Assembly (NCBI RefSeq): GCF_000178995.1
Contig: NZ_ADVZ01000002.1
Coordinates: 372,001 to 436,000, forward strand
Origin: Afipia sp. 1NLS2
GTDB taxonomy: Bacteria; Pseudomonadota; Alphaproteobacteria; Rhizobiales; Xanthobacteraceae
Length of the DNA: 64,000 nt
Direction: 5' to 3'
Shown here piece after piece: positions 19,131 through 29,194 of the stretch. The first letter of the stretch is position 1. Each line of letters starts with the position of its first letter. The translations under genes and the position numbers were made by a program. The notes under the pieces are model-generated. The model was not told where the DNA came from and searched no databases. It saw only the letters and a program-made list of their open reading frames with translations.

Positions 19131-20549
19131 TTACCCACGGGCGCGGACAGGGCGCAGCAGAAACGCCGGTAAATGTGAATGATCGCCGGGCTCTACGTGA
19201 TCTTGCGTTGCAGCAGCCATCGGAAGGCGGCCGAGCGACGGCGGCGGAGCCGCAGGCGTTCTGGCCGATGATTTCGGTGACGGAGCCGGCTTGGCGGCAG
19301 GCTTGGCCGAGGTCTTTTCCCGATCGCGATGCTTCGAGCGTTGGCCGCCGCGCCGCGATTTGCGGGGTGCCGGGCCATTCTCTGCGATAACTGCATCGGC
19401 TTCAACGGAGGCGGCTGCGGTCCGCGCGTGGCCTTCCGCGTGCGGGATAGACTGCCCGATCAGCTTTTCGATCGCGAGGATTGATTTCTGGTCCAGAGGC
19501 GAGACAATCGAGATTGCGGTGCCGAGACGGCCGGCGCGGCCGGTACGGCCGATGCGGTGAACGTAATCGTCCGGGTGATGCGGGACGTCGAAATTGAAGA
19601 CGTGGCTGACCTCAGGAATATCGAGCCCGCGGGCCGCGACGTCGGAGGCGACCAGCAACGGCAACTCGCCCTTGCGGAATTGTTCGAGCGCGGCCATGCG
19701 CGCGCTCTGGTCCATGTCACCGTGCAAGGCGGCTGCGCCGAAACCGTGCTTTTGCAGCGACTTGTGCAGGATCGCGACTTCGCGCTTGCGGTTGCAGAAA
19801 ATGATGGCGTTCTTCAGATCCTTCGCGTCGCGCAGGAGTTGGCGCAGCAGTTCGCGCTTTTCGTGAGACTCCTTGCCGGTGCTGATCTGGAACTGCGTGA
19901 CGGTGACTGCGGTCGATGCTGGCTTGGAAACTTCGACCTTCACCGGATTGTGCAGGAAGGTTTCGGTGATGCGGCGGATTTCCGCCGGCATGGTCGCTGT
20001 GAAAAATAGCGTCTGGCGCGTGAACGGCACCAGCTTGCAGATGCGTTCGATGTCGGGGATGAAGCCCATGTCCAGCATGCGGTCGGCTTCGTCGATCACC
20101 AGGAGTTCGACGCCAGTCATCAGGAGCTTGCCGCGCTCGGTATGGTCAAGCAGACGGCCCGGAGTGGCGATCAGCACATCGACGCCACGCCCGAGCTTGG
20201 CGTCCTGGTCGCCGAACGAGACGCCGCCGATCAGGAGGGCGACATTGAGCTTCTGGCCGACGCCGTAACGGTCGAAATTCTCCTTCACCTGCGCGGCAAG
20301 TTCGCGCGTCGGTTCGAGAATGAGGGTACGGGGCATCCGCGCCCGTGCGCGGCCCTTTTCCAGCAGCGTGAGCATGGGCAGCACGAACGCCGCCGTCTTG
20401 CCGGTGCCGGTCTGGGCAATGCCAAGCACGTCTCGCCGGTCGAGCACATGGGGAATTGCTTGTTCTTGAATGGGCGTGGGGGTGGTGTAACCGGTGGCTG
20501 CGACTGCAGCGAGAACCTTGTCGGACAAGCCGAGATTGGAAAAGGACAT
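19131..20549 (-). CDS. DEAD-box RNA helicase (RhlE-like)
   Basis: A 472-residue ATP-dependent RNA helicase, likely acting in ribosome assembly, RNA decay or cold adaptation. Motifs appear in order: Q-motif PTPIQEQAIP, Walker A AQTGTGKT at 45-52, DEAD at 153-156, the FTAT motif for unwinding, and HRIGRTGRAG near the end of the helicase core. After about residue 375 there is a basic, Ala/Pro-rich low-complexity tail typical of RhlE proteins. A 288-bp leader lies between this gene and the divergent monooxygenase gene. The ATG follows GAGGCTCA, an acceptable ribosome site. Confidence 0.95.
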   Translation of the reverse strand: MSFSNLGLSDKVLAAVAATGYTTPTPIQEQAIPHVLDRRDVLGIAQTGTGKTAAFVLPMLTLLEKGRARARMPRTLILEPTRELAAQVKENFDRYGVGQKLNVALLIGGVSFGDQDAKLGRGVDVLIATPGRLLDHTERGKLLMTGVELLVIDEADRMLDMGFIPDIERICKLVPFTRQTLFFTATMPAEIRRITETFLHNPVKVEVSKPASTAVTVTQFQISTGKESHEKRELLRQLLRDAKDLKNAIIFCNRKREVAILHKSLQKHGFGAAALHGDMDQSARMAALEQFRKGELPLLVASDVAARGLDIPEVSHVFNFDVPHHPDDYVHRIGRTGRAGRLGTAISIVSPLDQKSILAIEKLIGQSIPHAEGHARTAAASVEADAVIAENGPAPRKSRRGGQRSKHRDREKTSAKPAAKPAPSPKSSARTPAAPPPSLGRLPMAAATQDHVEPGDHSHLPAFLLRPVRARG

Positions 20550-20837
20550 TGAGCCTCTACACGAGATCGCCGTTCGGACTTCTCGGAAATACTGCCGCGC
20601 TCAACCCCGGAACGGCATGCAGTTCATGCACGGGGATGACCAAATCGCGGACAAGCGGCTTATCAGGCAGTCGCGTTTCGACTCTGGCCGCGTGCCCGGA
20701 ACATAGGACGGAATCGCCCAAAGTCAATGTTTTTGGCGAGAAACCACCTGAAACCCTTAATATTTATCCATTTCATGACATTCTCGGCCGCCGCCGATGG
20801 CCTTGTTGAGCCGGGTTCCGGAATAGGAGGAGAAGGC

Positions 20838-22082
20838 ATGGATGAGGTATCCCGATCCGTCGAAACCATTCGCGCGCAATGTTGCGTCGTAGGCGGAGGT
20901 CCTGCCGGAATGATGCTCGGCTATCTGCTGGGTCGCGCGGGCATCAAAACCGTAGTGCTGGAAAAGCATGCCGATTTCTTTCGCGATTTCCGCGGCGACA
21001 CGGTGCATCCCTCGACCATGCAGGTGATGCAGGAGCTGGGCCTGCTCGCCGACTTTCTCAAAGTGCCGCATGATGAGATCAGCAAGCTGGAGGGACAGTT
21101 CGGCACGACCTCGATCCGGCTGGCCGATCTGTCGCATTTGAAGACGCCATGTCCGTTCATTGCGTTCATGCCGCAATGGGATTTTCTGAACTTCATCGAT
21201 TCACAGGGCAGGCGTTTTCCCGAATTGCAGGTTCACAAGAAGACAGAAGCTGTCGAGTTGATGAAGGACGGCGAGCGCGTCATCGGCGTCATCGCGAAGA
21301 CCGAACAGGGGCCGGTCCAGATCACTGCCGATCTCACGGTGGCCTGCGATGGCCGTCATTCATTGATGCGCGAACAGGCTGGGATGGTCGTGGAAGATAT
21401 CGGCGCGCCGATGGATGTGTTGTGGTTCAAGGTCGGCAAGCCGGAAGGGACGACTGATGGTGTGTTTGCGCGAATCCAGTCCGGGCAAATGATGGTGATG
21501 CTTGATCGCACCGACTACTGGCAGTGCGCTTACGTCATCGCCAAAAATGGATATGAAAAAGTCAAAGAAGGTGGGCTCGATAAATTCCGCGCCAACATCG
21601 TCAAGCTGGCGCCGATCACGCGCGACCACATAGGGGATGTAAGGACCTGGGACGATGTGAAGCTGTTGTCGGTTCAGATTGATCGTCTCACGCAATGGAC
21701 GAAACCCGGCTTTCTGTGCATCGGAGACGCGGCGCATGCGATGTCGCCGGTCGGCGGCGTCGGCGTCAATCTCGCGATCCAGGATGCGGTTGCGACAGCG
21801 AACTTGTTGTTCGACAAATTCGGAAATGGCGTTCCGTTGCTGGATGATCTCAACCGCGTGCAGGCGCGGCGCGAATTTCCGGTGCGGGCGACGCAGGCGA
21901 TTCAGGTGTTCGTGCAGAACCGGCTGATCAACCGCGCGATCACCGACAAGCAGTTCTCGCCGCCGCTGGTGATGCGCATAGTCAGCAGTTCACCCTGGCT
22001 GCAAGGCCTAACCGCGCGCATGATCGGCATCGGCGTTCGCCCCGAGCATGTCCATACACCCGAGGCGAAACGAGCAGGTTAG
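20838..22082 (+). CDS. FAD-dependent monooxygenase/oxidoreductase (PHBH-like)
   Basis: A 414-residue flavoprotein of the para-hydroxybenzoate hydroxylase/UbiH class; the substrate is not identifiable. The Rossmann FAD motif is GGGPAG at residues 19-24. The second FAD motif is GDAAHAMSPVGGVGVNLAIQD, starting near 296. A longer frame begins at 20727, but AGGAGG lies just upstream of ATG 20838, which gives a normal N-terminus. It stands alone between divergent and convergent neighbours, and its last 4 bases overlap the parE stop. Confidence 0.9.
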   Translation: MDEVSRSVETIRAQCCVVGGGPAGMMLGYLLGRAGIKTVVLEKHADFFRDFRGDTVHPSTMQVMQELGLLADFLKVPHDEISKLEGQFGTTSIRLADLSHLKTPCPFIAFMPQWDFLNFIDSQGRRFPELQVHKKTEAVELMKDGERVIGVIAKTEQGPVQITADLTVACDGRHSLMREQAGMVVEDIGAPMDVLWFKVGKPEGTTDGVFARIQSGQMMVMLDRTDYWQCAYVIAKNGYEKVKEGGLDKFRANIVKLAPITRDHIGDVRTWDDVKLLSVQIDRLTQWTKPGFLCIGDAAHAMSPVGGVGVNLAIQDAVATANLLFDKFGNGVPLLDDLNRVQARREFPVRATQAIQVFVQNRLINRAITDKQFSPPLVMRIVSSSPWLQGLTARMIGIGVRPEHVHTPEAKRAG

Positions 22083-24148
22083 ACGTCGAGCAGTTCTTCG
22101 GGCGCGAATTCGGCTTTCTCGGTGATAAACTCAAAGCGCGCCTCGGCCTTGCTGCCCATCAGCCGTTCAACCGACGTTGCGGTGCTGTCGCGGTCTTCCG
22201 TCGCCAGCACGACCCGCAGCAGCGTGCGCTTGCGTGGGTCCATCGTGGTTTCCTTGAGCTGATTGGGCATCATCTCGCCAAGGCCTTTGAAGCGGCCGAT
22301 TTCGACCTTGGCGTTGGCGTGGAATTCCTTTTTCAAAAGCTCATCACGATGAGCCTCGTCGCGCGCGTAGAGCGTCTTGCTGCCATGGGTCATCCGGTAG
22401 AGTGGCGGCACCGCGAGGTAGAGATGGCCTCCATCGATCAGCTTCGGCATCTGCCGGTAGAAGAAGGTGATGAGCAGGGAGGCGATGTGCGCGCCGTCCA
22501 CGTCGGCGTCGGTCATGATGATGATGCGCGAATAGCGCAGATCGTCTTCACGGTAGTTGATGCCGATGCCGCAGCCGATTGCCTGAATGAGATCGGACAA
22601 TTGTGCGTTGGCCACCATCTTGTCACGCGTGGCGGAGGCGACGTTGAGGATCTTGCCGCGCAGCGGAAGAATGGCCTGGGTCTTGCGGTCGCGCGCCTGC
22701 TTGGCGCTGCCGCCTGCGGAATCGCCTTCGACGATGAACAGTTCGGAGCCTTCGGTCGCGGTGTTGGTGCAGTCGGCGAGTTTGCCGGGCAGGCGCAACT
22801 TTTTCACCGCGGTCTTGCGCGAGATTTCCTTCTCGGCACGGCGGCGCAGCCGTTCGTCGGCGCGCTCGATGATGAAATCGAGAAGCTTGTTGGCTTGTGT
22901 CGGGTTGCCGGACAGCCAGTGGTCGAACGGGTCCTTCACGGCCTGTTCGACGATGCGCTGCGCCTCGGCGGTTGCGAGGCGGTCCTTGGTCTGTCCCTGG
23001 AATTCCGGCTCGCGCACGAACACCGAGAGCATCACGGCCGCGCCCACCATCACGTCTTCGGAGGTGATCGAGGACGCCTTCTTGCCCTGGCCGGTACGCT
23101 CGGCGTGATCCCGAATGCCGCGCAGAAGCGCGCTGCGCATACCGGTTTCATGCGTGCCGCCGTCAGGCGTTGGTACTGTGTTGGTGTAGGATGACATGAA
23201 GCCGTCGGCATCGGCGGTCCATGCCACCGCCCATTCGCAGGCGCCGTGTGCGCCGTTGCGCCCCGATTTGCCGGAGAAGATGTCCGGGTGCACCAGCGTG
23301 TCGGAATGGATGGCCGCGGCGAGATAATCTTTCAGGCCGCCGGGGAAGTGGAACGTATCCTCGGCGGGCACGTCCTCGATGCCCTTGAGCAGTTCAGGCG
23401 CGCATTTCCAGCGGATTTCGACGCCGCCGAACAGATAGGCTTTGGAGCGCGCCATCTTGAACAGGCGCTGCGGTTTGAAGACGGCCTTGCCTCCGAAAAT
23501 TTCCGTATCCGGCTTGAAGCGGATCGAGGTGCCGCGGCGGTTGTGGACCTTGCCCAGTTCTTCCAGCTTGCCCTTCGGCTTGCCGCGCTCGAACGTCATC
23601 CGGTAGAGCTTCTGGTTGCGGGCGACCTCGACGACGAGCTGCGAGGAGAGCGCGTTCACCACCGAGACGCCGACGCCATGCAGGCCGCCTGAGGTCTCGT
23701 AGACCTTGGAGTCGAATTTGCCGCCGGCGTGCAACGTGCACATGATGATTTCCAGCGCCGACTTGTTCTTGAATTTCGGGTGCGGGTCGACCGGAATGCC
23801 ACGGCCGTTATCGATCACGGTCAGATATCCGTCCGCGCCAAGCTCGACCTCGATGAAGCTCGCATGACCGGCCAGCGCCTCGTCCATCGAATTGTCGATG
23901 ACTTCGGCGAACAGGTGGTGCAGCGCCTTTTCGTCGGTTCCGCCGATATACATGCCCGGACGGCGGCGCACCGGTTCCAGCCCCTCCAGAACCTCGATGT
24001 CGGCGGCGGTGTAGCCAGCCTCTGCGCTCGAGGGCTTGGCGGAGGGTGCGGCCGAGCCGCGCGGCTTGCGGTCCCCAGAAGCAAACAGGTCGTTCGCCGC
24101 TTTCGCGGATGAGGTGGATTTTGCGTTTGCTTTCAGAGGTTTCGCCAT
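22079..24148 (-). CDS. parE: DNA topoisomerase IV subunit B
   Basis: A 689-residue ATPase subunit of topoisomerase IV, which decatenates daughter chromosomes. The GHKL ATPase domain shows [27 protein letters not shown] and [16 protein letters not shown]. The TOPRIM domain shows [20 protein letters not shown] and the DADVDGAHI acidic cluster. Length, and lack of the long insertion of many GyrB proteins, favour ParE over GyrB. A frame open to 24232 adds 28 residues without homology; I chose ATG 24148 (MAKPLKAN). About 70 low-complexity residues precede the ATPase domain. Confidence 0.93.
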   Translation of the reverse strand: MAKPLKANAKSTSSAKAANDLFASGDRKPRGSAAPSAKPSSAEAGYTAADIEVLEGLEPVRRRPGMYIGGTDEKALHHLFAEVIDNSMDEALAGHASFIEVELGADGYLTVIDNGRGIPVDPHPKFKNKSALEIIMCTLHAGGKFDSKVYETSGGLHGVGVSVVNALSSQLVVEVARNQKLYRMTFERGKPKGKLEELGKVHNRRGTSIRFKPDTEIFGGKAVFKPQRLFKMARSKAYLFGGVEIRWKCAPELLKGIEDVPAEDTFHFPGGLKDYLAAAIHSDTLVHPDIFSGKSGRNGAHGACEWAVAWTADADGFMSSYTNTVPTPDGGTHETGMRSALLRGIRDHAERTGQGKKASSITSEDVMVGAAVMLSVFVREPEFQGQTKDRLATAEAQRIVEQAVKDPFDHWLSGNPTQANKLLDFIIERADERLRRRAEKEISRKTAVKKLRLPGKLADCTNTATEGSELFIVEGDSAGGSAKQARDRKTQAILPLRGKILNVASATRDKMVANAQLSDLIQAIGCGIGINYREDDLRYSRIIIMTDADVDGAHIASLLITFFYRQMPKLIDGGHLYLAVPPLYRMTHGSKTLYARDEAHRDELLKKEFHANAKVEIGRFKGLGEMMPNQLKETTMDPRKRTLLRVVLATEDRDSTATSVERLMGSKAEARFEFITEKAEFAPEELLDV

Positions 24149-24328
24149 GGACTTCAGTTCTAACAGTCTGATAAAGGGCACGAATCGTTGATGATCACTA
24201 TGACATGAACGACGTGACAATGTGGCGGGCAACCCTCATCTAGGCAGGGTCGCATTGCCTGGGGAGCAGGATGCTTCCAGTGCCGGGCCGGCTTTTCGAG
24301 TGCCGGTTCTCAAGAATGAGGGACGTGA

Positions 24329-24865
24329 ATGGCACTGGAAGAGATGGTTCGCGGCGTGGTTGAGTTCGTCCGGGAACATCAGGTGTGGGCCGCACCCATT
24401 GTCGGCGCTCTCGCGTTCGGTGAATCGCTGGCTTTCGTCTCGCTCGTGATCCCCGCATGGAGCGCGCTGATCGGCATCGGCGCGTTGGTCGGCGCGAGCG
24501 ACGTCAAGTTCTGGCCGGTCTGGGTGGCGGCGTCGCTTGGTGCCGCGCTCGGCGATTGGTTATCCTATTGGCTCGGCTTTACCTTCAAGAACCAGGTCAC
24601 GCATATGTGGCCACTATCGCGCTACCCCGAAATGCTACCGCGCGCGGAGCGGTTCGTCAGCAAGTGGGGTGTGCCGGGCATTTTCATCGGGCGGTTCTTC
24701 GGGCCGCTGCGCGCTGCGGTGCCGCTGGCCGCCGGGGTTTTCGAGATGCCGTATTGGCACTTCCAGGGCGCGAATTTCTCATCCGCCTTCGTCTGGTCGG
24801 CGACGCTGCTGCTGTTCGGCGACGCCCTCTCGAAGCTGGCGGCCTGGTTCTGGGCAATGGTCTAA
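24329..24865 (+). CDS. DedA family membrane protein
   Basis: A 178-residue inner-membrane protein of the DedA/SNARE-associated family, related to polyprenyl-phosphate and phospholipid flippases. Hydrophobic segments lie at about residues 20-60, 65-85 and 130-178. Conserved features include the Glu in GALAFGESLAF, the GAALGDWLSYWLGF motif and the central RFFGPLRAAVPLAAG motif with its essential Arg residues. GAGGGACGTGA precedes the ATG. It is a single gene with no obvious operon partner. Confidence 0.9.
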   Translation: MALEEMVRGVVEFVREHQVWAAPIVGALAFGESLAFVSLVIPAWSALIGIGALVGASDVKFWPVWVAASLGAALGDWLSYWLGFTFKNQVTHMWPLSRYPEMLPRAERFVSKWGVPGIFIGRFFGPLRAAVPLAAGVFEMPYWHFQGANFSSAFVWSATLLLFGDALSKLAAWFWAMV

Positions 24866-25100
24866 GGGCAGTCTGCAGGGTCGAGGGGCGGAGTGCTGCT
24901 TGACCCTGCGCCAAGGGGGTTTTATATGCGGCCCCATGATCGAACCCGCAAACAGAACCCTCCGTCGCCGCCGCTTTGCAATTTAGCGGCTGGTCGCGTT
25001 TGCTCGATCCAATGCCGCAGGATAGGTCCGCGGCGCCTTGTCTCTTTCACCAAATCGCCGCATCACCTGTCCCGCGTTCTGTCGGATAAGGACCATTGTC

Positions 25101-26159
25101 ATGGCTGAAAAGAAGAAGATCGGCATTCTAGGCGCCTCCGGTTACACCGGGGCAGAACTTGTGCGCCTGTTGCTGCGGCATCCACGCGTCGAGATCGTTC
25201 TTCTGACGGCCGACCGCCGCGCCGGGCACAAACTGGGCGATGTGTTTCCGCAGTTCGCACCTTACGATCTGCCGCAGCTTGTCTCCATCGAGAGCGTCGA
25301 CTGGGCAGCCGCCAAGCTCGATCTGGTGTTCTGCGCACTTCCGCATGCCACGACGCAAAAAGTGCTGAAGGACCTCTTGGCGAAAGCGCCGGAGACGAAG
25401 GTGGTCGACCTGTCGGCCGACTTCCGGCTGGGCGATCCCGCCGTCTACGCGAAGTGGTACGGGCACGAGCATCATGCACTCGAGTTGCAGAAGGAGGCCG
25501 TGTATGGCCTTACCGAAATCTATCGCCGCGACGTGAAGAAGGCGCGGCTCGTCGCCAATCCCGGCTGCTACACGACCTGCGCGCAACTGCCACTCATTCC
25601 TCTGCTGAAAGCCAAGGCGATCGAGAGCGACGAGATCGTGATCGACGCGAAGTCTGGCACGACGGGCGCTGGCCGTTCGGCGAAGGAAGACACGCTGTTT
25701 TCGGAAGTCTCCGAGGGCTTCCATGCCTATGGCGTGGGGCACCATCGGCACATGTCCGAACTCGATCAGGAGTTCTCCAAGGCGGCGGGCAAGGATGTCG
25801 TGGCGACCTTCACGCCGCACCTCACGCCGATGAACCGCGGCATCTACTCGACGATCTATGTGCGCGGCCGGCGCGGAAAGACCGCCCACGAACTGCATGA
25901 CATCCTGAGCAAGCAGTACGAGAAGGATCCGTTCGTTTACGTGCTGCCATTCGGCAAGACGCCGGACTCGCGCCATGTGCGCGGCTCGAACATGACCTTC
26001 ATCGGCGTTGCCGAGGATCGCAAGCCGGGGCGGGCGATCATCGTCTCGACGCTCGACAACCTGACCAAGGGCGCGTCGGGGCAGGCGGTGCAGAACATGA
26101 ATGTCATGCTCGGCTTTGCCGAGACGCTCGGCATCGATCAGCCGGCGTTGTCGTCGTGA
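25101..26159 (+). CDS. argC: N-acetyl-gamma-glutamyl-phosphate reductase
   Basis: A 352-residue enzyme that reduces N-acetylglutamyl-phosphate to the semialdehyde in arginine synthesis, using NADPH. The N-terminal GILGASGYTGAELVRLL is the dinucleotide-binding loop. The catalytic Cys is C156 in VANPGCYTTCAQ. HHRHMSELDQEF provides the conserved His. A longer frame starts at 25038; ATG 25101 has AAGGA about 8 nt upstream and the expected N-terminus. No other arg gene is nearby. A hairpin terminator follows directly. Confidence 0.96.
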   Translation: MAEKKKIGILGASGYTGAELVRLLLRHPRVEIVLLTADRRAGHKLGDVFPQFAPYDLPQLVSIESVDWAAAKLDLVFCALPHATTQKVLKDLLAKAPETKVVDLSADFRLGDPAVYAKWYGHEHHALELQKEAVYGLTEIYRRDVKKARLVANPGCYTTCAQLPLIPLLKAKAIESDEIVIDAKSGTTGAGRSAKEDTLFSEVSEGFHAYGVGHHRHMSELDQEFSKAAGKDVVATFTPHLTPMNRGIYSTIYVRGRRGKTAHELHDILSKQYEKDPFVYVLPFGKTPDSRHVRGSNMTFIGVAEDRKPGRAIIVSTLDNLTKGASGQAVQNMNVMLGFAETLGIDQPALSS

Positions 26160-26163
26160 TGTG

Positions 26164-26194
26164 AAAAGAGCCGCGCGAGCGGCTCTTTTTTTGT
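26164..26194. terminator. Bidirectional rho-independent terminator
   Basis: AAGAGCCGC, a GCGA loop and GCGGCTCTT form a strong hairpin followed by a T run. The matching A run on the other side allows termination in both directions, between the convergent argC and MAPEG genes. Confidence 0.85.
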
Positions 26195-26196
26195 TC

Positions 26197-26595
26197 TCAA
26201 AAGACGCGGAAAATCGCGAGCGCAAGAACAGCCTGCGCAAGGAAGCCGACGACGAAAGCCAGCGTCCGCAACACGGGTACGCCGAGCGCGTAGATGATGA
26301 CGTGAGCAAGCCGCGACCAGAAGTAGACCGCGCAGGCAAGCACCGTCCATTTGCTAGAATAATCGATCGCATTGAGGATCAGCACCAGCGGCGCGAAAAT
26401 CGCGAGATTCTCGACCGCGTTGTCGTGCGCGAACATCATCCGGTTCGCCCATTCGGCATGTGGCTTGTCGCCGCGCGCCGGATTGGCCATGGCACCGCCT
26501 ATGCCGCGCACTGCGCAGCGGTTGAGGATGTAGGGGACCCACAGCACGCCGGTCAAAATCACGGTCAATGTCAGCCAGAACAATTCTCGCGTCAT
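26197..26595 (-). CDS. MAPEG family membrane protein
   Basis: A 132-residue protein with four hydrophobic segments, at about residues 5-24, 58-76, 80-100 and 108-130. It belongs to the MAPEG superfamily (membrane-associated proteins in eicosanoid and glutathione metabolism). The conserved RMMFAHDNAVENLAIFAPLV segment is characteristic of bacterial members. Bacterial MAPEG proteins are mostly uncharacterised; glutathione-linked activity is possible but not shown. Its 3' end meets the shared terminator after argC. Confidence 0.85.
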   Translation of the reverse strand: MTRELFWLTLTVILTGVLWVPYILNRCAVRGIGGAMANPARGDKPHAEWANRMMFAHDNAVENLAIFAPLVLILNAIDYSSKWTVLACAVYFWSRLAHVIIYALGVPVLRTLAFVVGFLAQAVLALAIFRVF

Positions 26596-26737
26596 CGCCT
26601 GTTCCTTTCTTCGCAGCCCTGCGAATCTCGCCGGTCATACCCCGGCGCCGATGCCTTGTTCTAGCTGAACTGCGGAACGGGGCCAACAGAACGACAGGTT
26701 CTGAAGGGATATCCGGCATCGGAAGGCAGGCGGTCGT

Positions 26738-28537
26738 TCAGGCGCGCATCCGGACGTAGCTGCCCGGCGCTTCTTCCAGGATCGTCATGGATGCGCCGGC
26801 GGTACGGGCGGGAATGGTCTCGGAATCGAGGCCTTCGACCCAGGCCCGCCAGTCCGGCCACCACGAGCCCTGATGCTCGGTTGCGCCGTTCATCCACTCT
26901 TGAACCGTTTCGGCGGCCGCATTGCCGCCGGTCCAGTACTGATATTTGCCGGAGGAGGGCGGATTGATCACGCCGGCGATATGGCCCGAACCGCTGAGGA
27001 CGAAGCGAACCGGTCCGCCGAAGAATTGCGAACCGTACAGCACCGATTGCGCGGGTGCGATATGATCGTCCTTAGTCGCTAGGTTGTAGATCGGCGTCTT
27101 GATCTTCGACAGATCGAGCCGCGTGTTGTCGAGCACCATAGTGCCGGCCGACAGCCGGTTCTCGAGATAACAGTTGCGCAAGTAAAAGGAATGGTTGGCG
27201 CCCGGCATCCGCGTCGCATCGGCATTCCAGAACAAGAGATCAAAACTCGAAGGCTCCTTGCCCTTGAGATAGTTGCTGATGACGTAGGGCCAGATCAGAT
27301 CGTTCGAGCGCAGCATATTGAAAGCCATGGCCATGCGCGTGCCGTGCAGGACGCCGGTCTGCTGCATGTCGCGTTCGAGCGCGGAAAGCTGGCTTTCGTC
27401 AATATAAACCATCAGGTCGCCGGCATGGGTGAAGTCGACCTGCGCCGCCATGAAGGTGGCGGAGGTGGTGCGCACGCGGCGCTTGTCGGCCAGCCATGCG
27501 AGCGTGGTGGCGAGCAGGGTACCGCCGATGCAATAGCCCATGGTATGGACTTTCATCTCGCCGGTCGCTTTCTCGATCGCGTCCATCGCCGCGAGCGGGC
27601 CTTCGCGCATGTAGTCGTCGAAGGTCTTGCCGCCGAGGGACCTGTCCGGGTTGACCCACGAGATCACGAATACCGTCAGGCCCTGATCGACGAGCCATTT
27701 GATGAAAGACTTCTTCGGCGTGAGATCGAGAATGTAGTACTTGTTGATCCAGGGCGGCACGATCAGGAGCGGCGTGCGCAACACATGCTCCGTCGTCGGC
27801 TCGTACTGTATGAGCTGCATGATCTCGTTCTGGTAGATCACTTTGCCCGGCGTCAGAGCGAGATCCTTGCCGATCTCGAATGTCCCGCCAGACTGCCGGA
27901 TCTTCAGCGTCCCGCCGCCAGCCTGAATGTCCTCGGCCAGCATCTGCATGCCACGGAACAGGTTGTCGCCGCTGCTCGCGATGGTTTCCCGCAGCACTTC
28001 GGGATTGGTCAGCACGAAGTTCGACGGCGCAAAGGCGTTGGTGAGCACCTGAACGTAGAATTCGGCTTTCTTGCGGGTATGTGGATCGAGGCCTTCCGCA
28101 TTTTCCACCAGCTCATGCGCCCATTTCGTCGTGAGCAGATAGAGCTGCATGATGAAATCGAAGAAGTGGTTGGATTTCCACTCCGGATCGGCGAAGCGCT
28201 TGTCCTTCGGTGCGGGGGCGATGGTGGGCTCTTCCTCGGCCCCGGCGAGCTTGCGCGCGAACTGGCCCCACAATTCGAGATAGGCTTTGCCAAGCCGCAT
28301 CTGCACGTCGCTGGCGCGATCTGCATCCGCGAGCCAGTATTCGGCGACCTCGGCGAAAGTCTTGATGACTTCGCCCATTTCACCGGGGGCACGGTTGTTG
28401 ATGTCGCCGGTCTCACGCGGCTGCAGGAACGCGGAAAGCGCCTTGCCCCCGCTTTCCATGGCGCGGGCCAGATTGAACGCGAACGCATCGGCATCGAAAG
28501 GCTTGGTCGTCGGAGTGTCGGTCGGGAGCGCGCTCAT
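26738..28537 (-). CDS. phaC: Class I poly(R)-hydroxyalkanoic acid synthase
   Basis: A 599-residue polyhydroxyalkanoate synthase that polymerises 3-hydroxyacyl-CoA into storage granules. The lipase-like box GYCIGG contains catalytic C336. The acid and base are the Asp of DHIAPAQS and the His of GSGHIAG. The N-terminal domain carries the PhaC-N block (PPWINKYYILDLTPKKSFIKWL). Length fits class I, which needs no PhaE or PhaR partner subunit. No phaA, phaB or phasin gene lies in the window. A 232-bp divergent spacer separates it from the lipoprotein gene. Confidence 0.97.
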   Translation of the reverse strand: MSALPTDTPTTKPFDADAFAFNLARAMESGGKALSAFLQPRETGDINNRAPGEMGEVIKTFAEVAEYWLADADRASDVQMRLGKAYLELWGQFARKLAGAEEEPTIAPAPKDKRFADPEWKSNHFFDFIMQLYLLTTKWAHELVENAEGLDPHTRKKAEFYVQVLTNAFAPSNFVLTNPEVLRETIASSGDNLFRGMQMLAEDIQAGGGTLKIRQSGGTFEIGKDLALTPGKVIYQNEIMQLIQYEPTTEHVLRTPLLIVPPWINKYYILDLTPKKSFIKWLVDQGLTVFVISWVNPDRSLGGKTFDDYMREGPLAAMDAIEKATGEMKVHTMGYCIGGTLLATTLAWLADKRRVRTTSATFMAAQVDFTHAGDLMVYIDESQLSALERDMQQTGVLHGTRMAMAFNMLRSNDLIWPYVISNYLKGKEPSSFDLLFWNADATRMPGANHSFYLRNCYLENRLSAGTMVLDNTRLDLSKIKTPIYNLATKDDHIAPAQSVLYGSQFFGGPVRFVLSGSGHIAGVINPPSSGKYQYWTGGNAAAETVQEWMNGATEHQGSWWPDWRAWVEGLDSETIPARTAGASMTILEEAPGSYVRMRA

Positions 28538-28769
28538 GAAGACGATATATCCGCGTGTCGTGACGAAGGATTATTTTGCCTGTTTCTCAGTTAAACGAGC
28601 TTCCTTTCCAATAGCTATATGCGTTGCAGCAGATGTCTTGGTTCGGACATATTCGGCCTGCAATGCGCCGCGTCAAAGCGCACAGCCGGAAATTTAACGC
28701 TTTTCCGGAATATCGGTGCGCGGACCGCGTTGGAATGGAATTGGCGCGGAATGGAGTGGGGCCAGGTTG

Positions 28770-29081
28770 ATGTGCGTGCTGCGTCACTATGGAAAGCGGG
28801 TCTGGATGGGGGCGGCGATGCTGGCGCTTGGCCAGATGCTGGGCGGCTGCGCGTCCCACGTCGCCGATATGCCCGTGGTTGGTCTCCCGGCCAATACGCC
28901 CGAGCGGCCCGCTGTCGCGCCCGATTACCTCCCGGTCAATGACACGCTGCCGCCGCGCACGGACACCCCCCTGACTCCCGAGCAGCGCGCCCAGCTCACG
29001 CGCGAACTCACGGCGGCGAGGGACCGGCAGGAGGGCGTGAAGGCAAAAGCCTCAAAGACTTCAAATCCCCGCGCAGACTGA
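28770..29081 (+). CDS. Small putative lipoprotein
   Basis: A 103-residue protein with a signal-II-type N-terminus: a basic start (MCVLRHYGKRVW), a short hydrophobic core and lipobox LGGC with C27 as the probable lipidated residue. The mature part is Pro-rich (VGLPANTPERPAVAPDYLPVND) and then charged (TPEQRAQLTRELTAARDRQEG), with no recognised domain. The longest frame starts at 28716; ATG 28770 is preferred because it places the signal at the N-terminus, with a GGGGCCAGG ribosome-site-like stretch upstream. It precedes the aminotransferase gene on the same strand. Confidence 0.75.
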   Translation: MCVLRHYGKRVWMGAAMLALGQMLGGCASHVADMPVVGLPANTPERPAVAPDYLPVNDTLPPRTDTPLTPEQRAQLTRELTAARDRQEGVKAKASKTSNPRAD

Positions 29082-29194
29082 ATTCCCGCGCTTCTGGCGG
29101 GTGGCGCGAACCGAGGTTCGTGTTAGAAGAAGCCATCGCGTCCTCAGTGATTTGCCGTCTGAGGGCCCTTAACCGGGCTCGGAGCCTTGAATCC

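Noticed and set aside
24875-24909. Inverted repeat GCAGGGTC/GACCCTGC after the DedA gene as a terminator
   Set aside because: The loop is about 19 nt and no T run follows immediately; stability as a terminator is doubtful.
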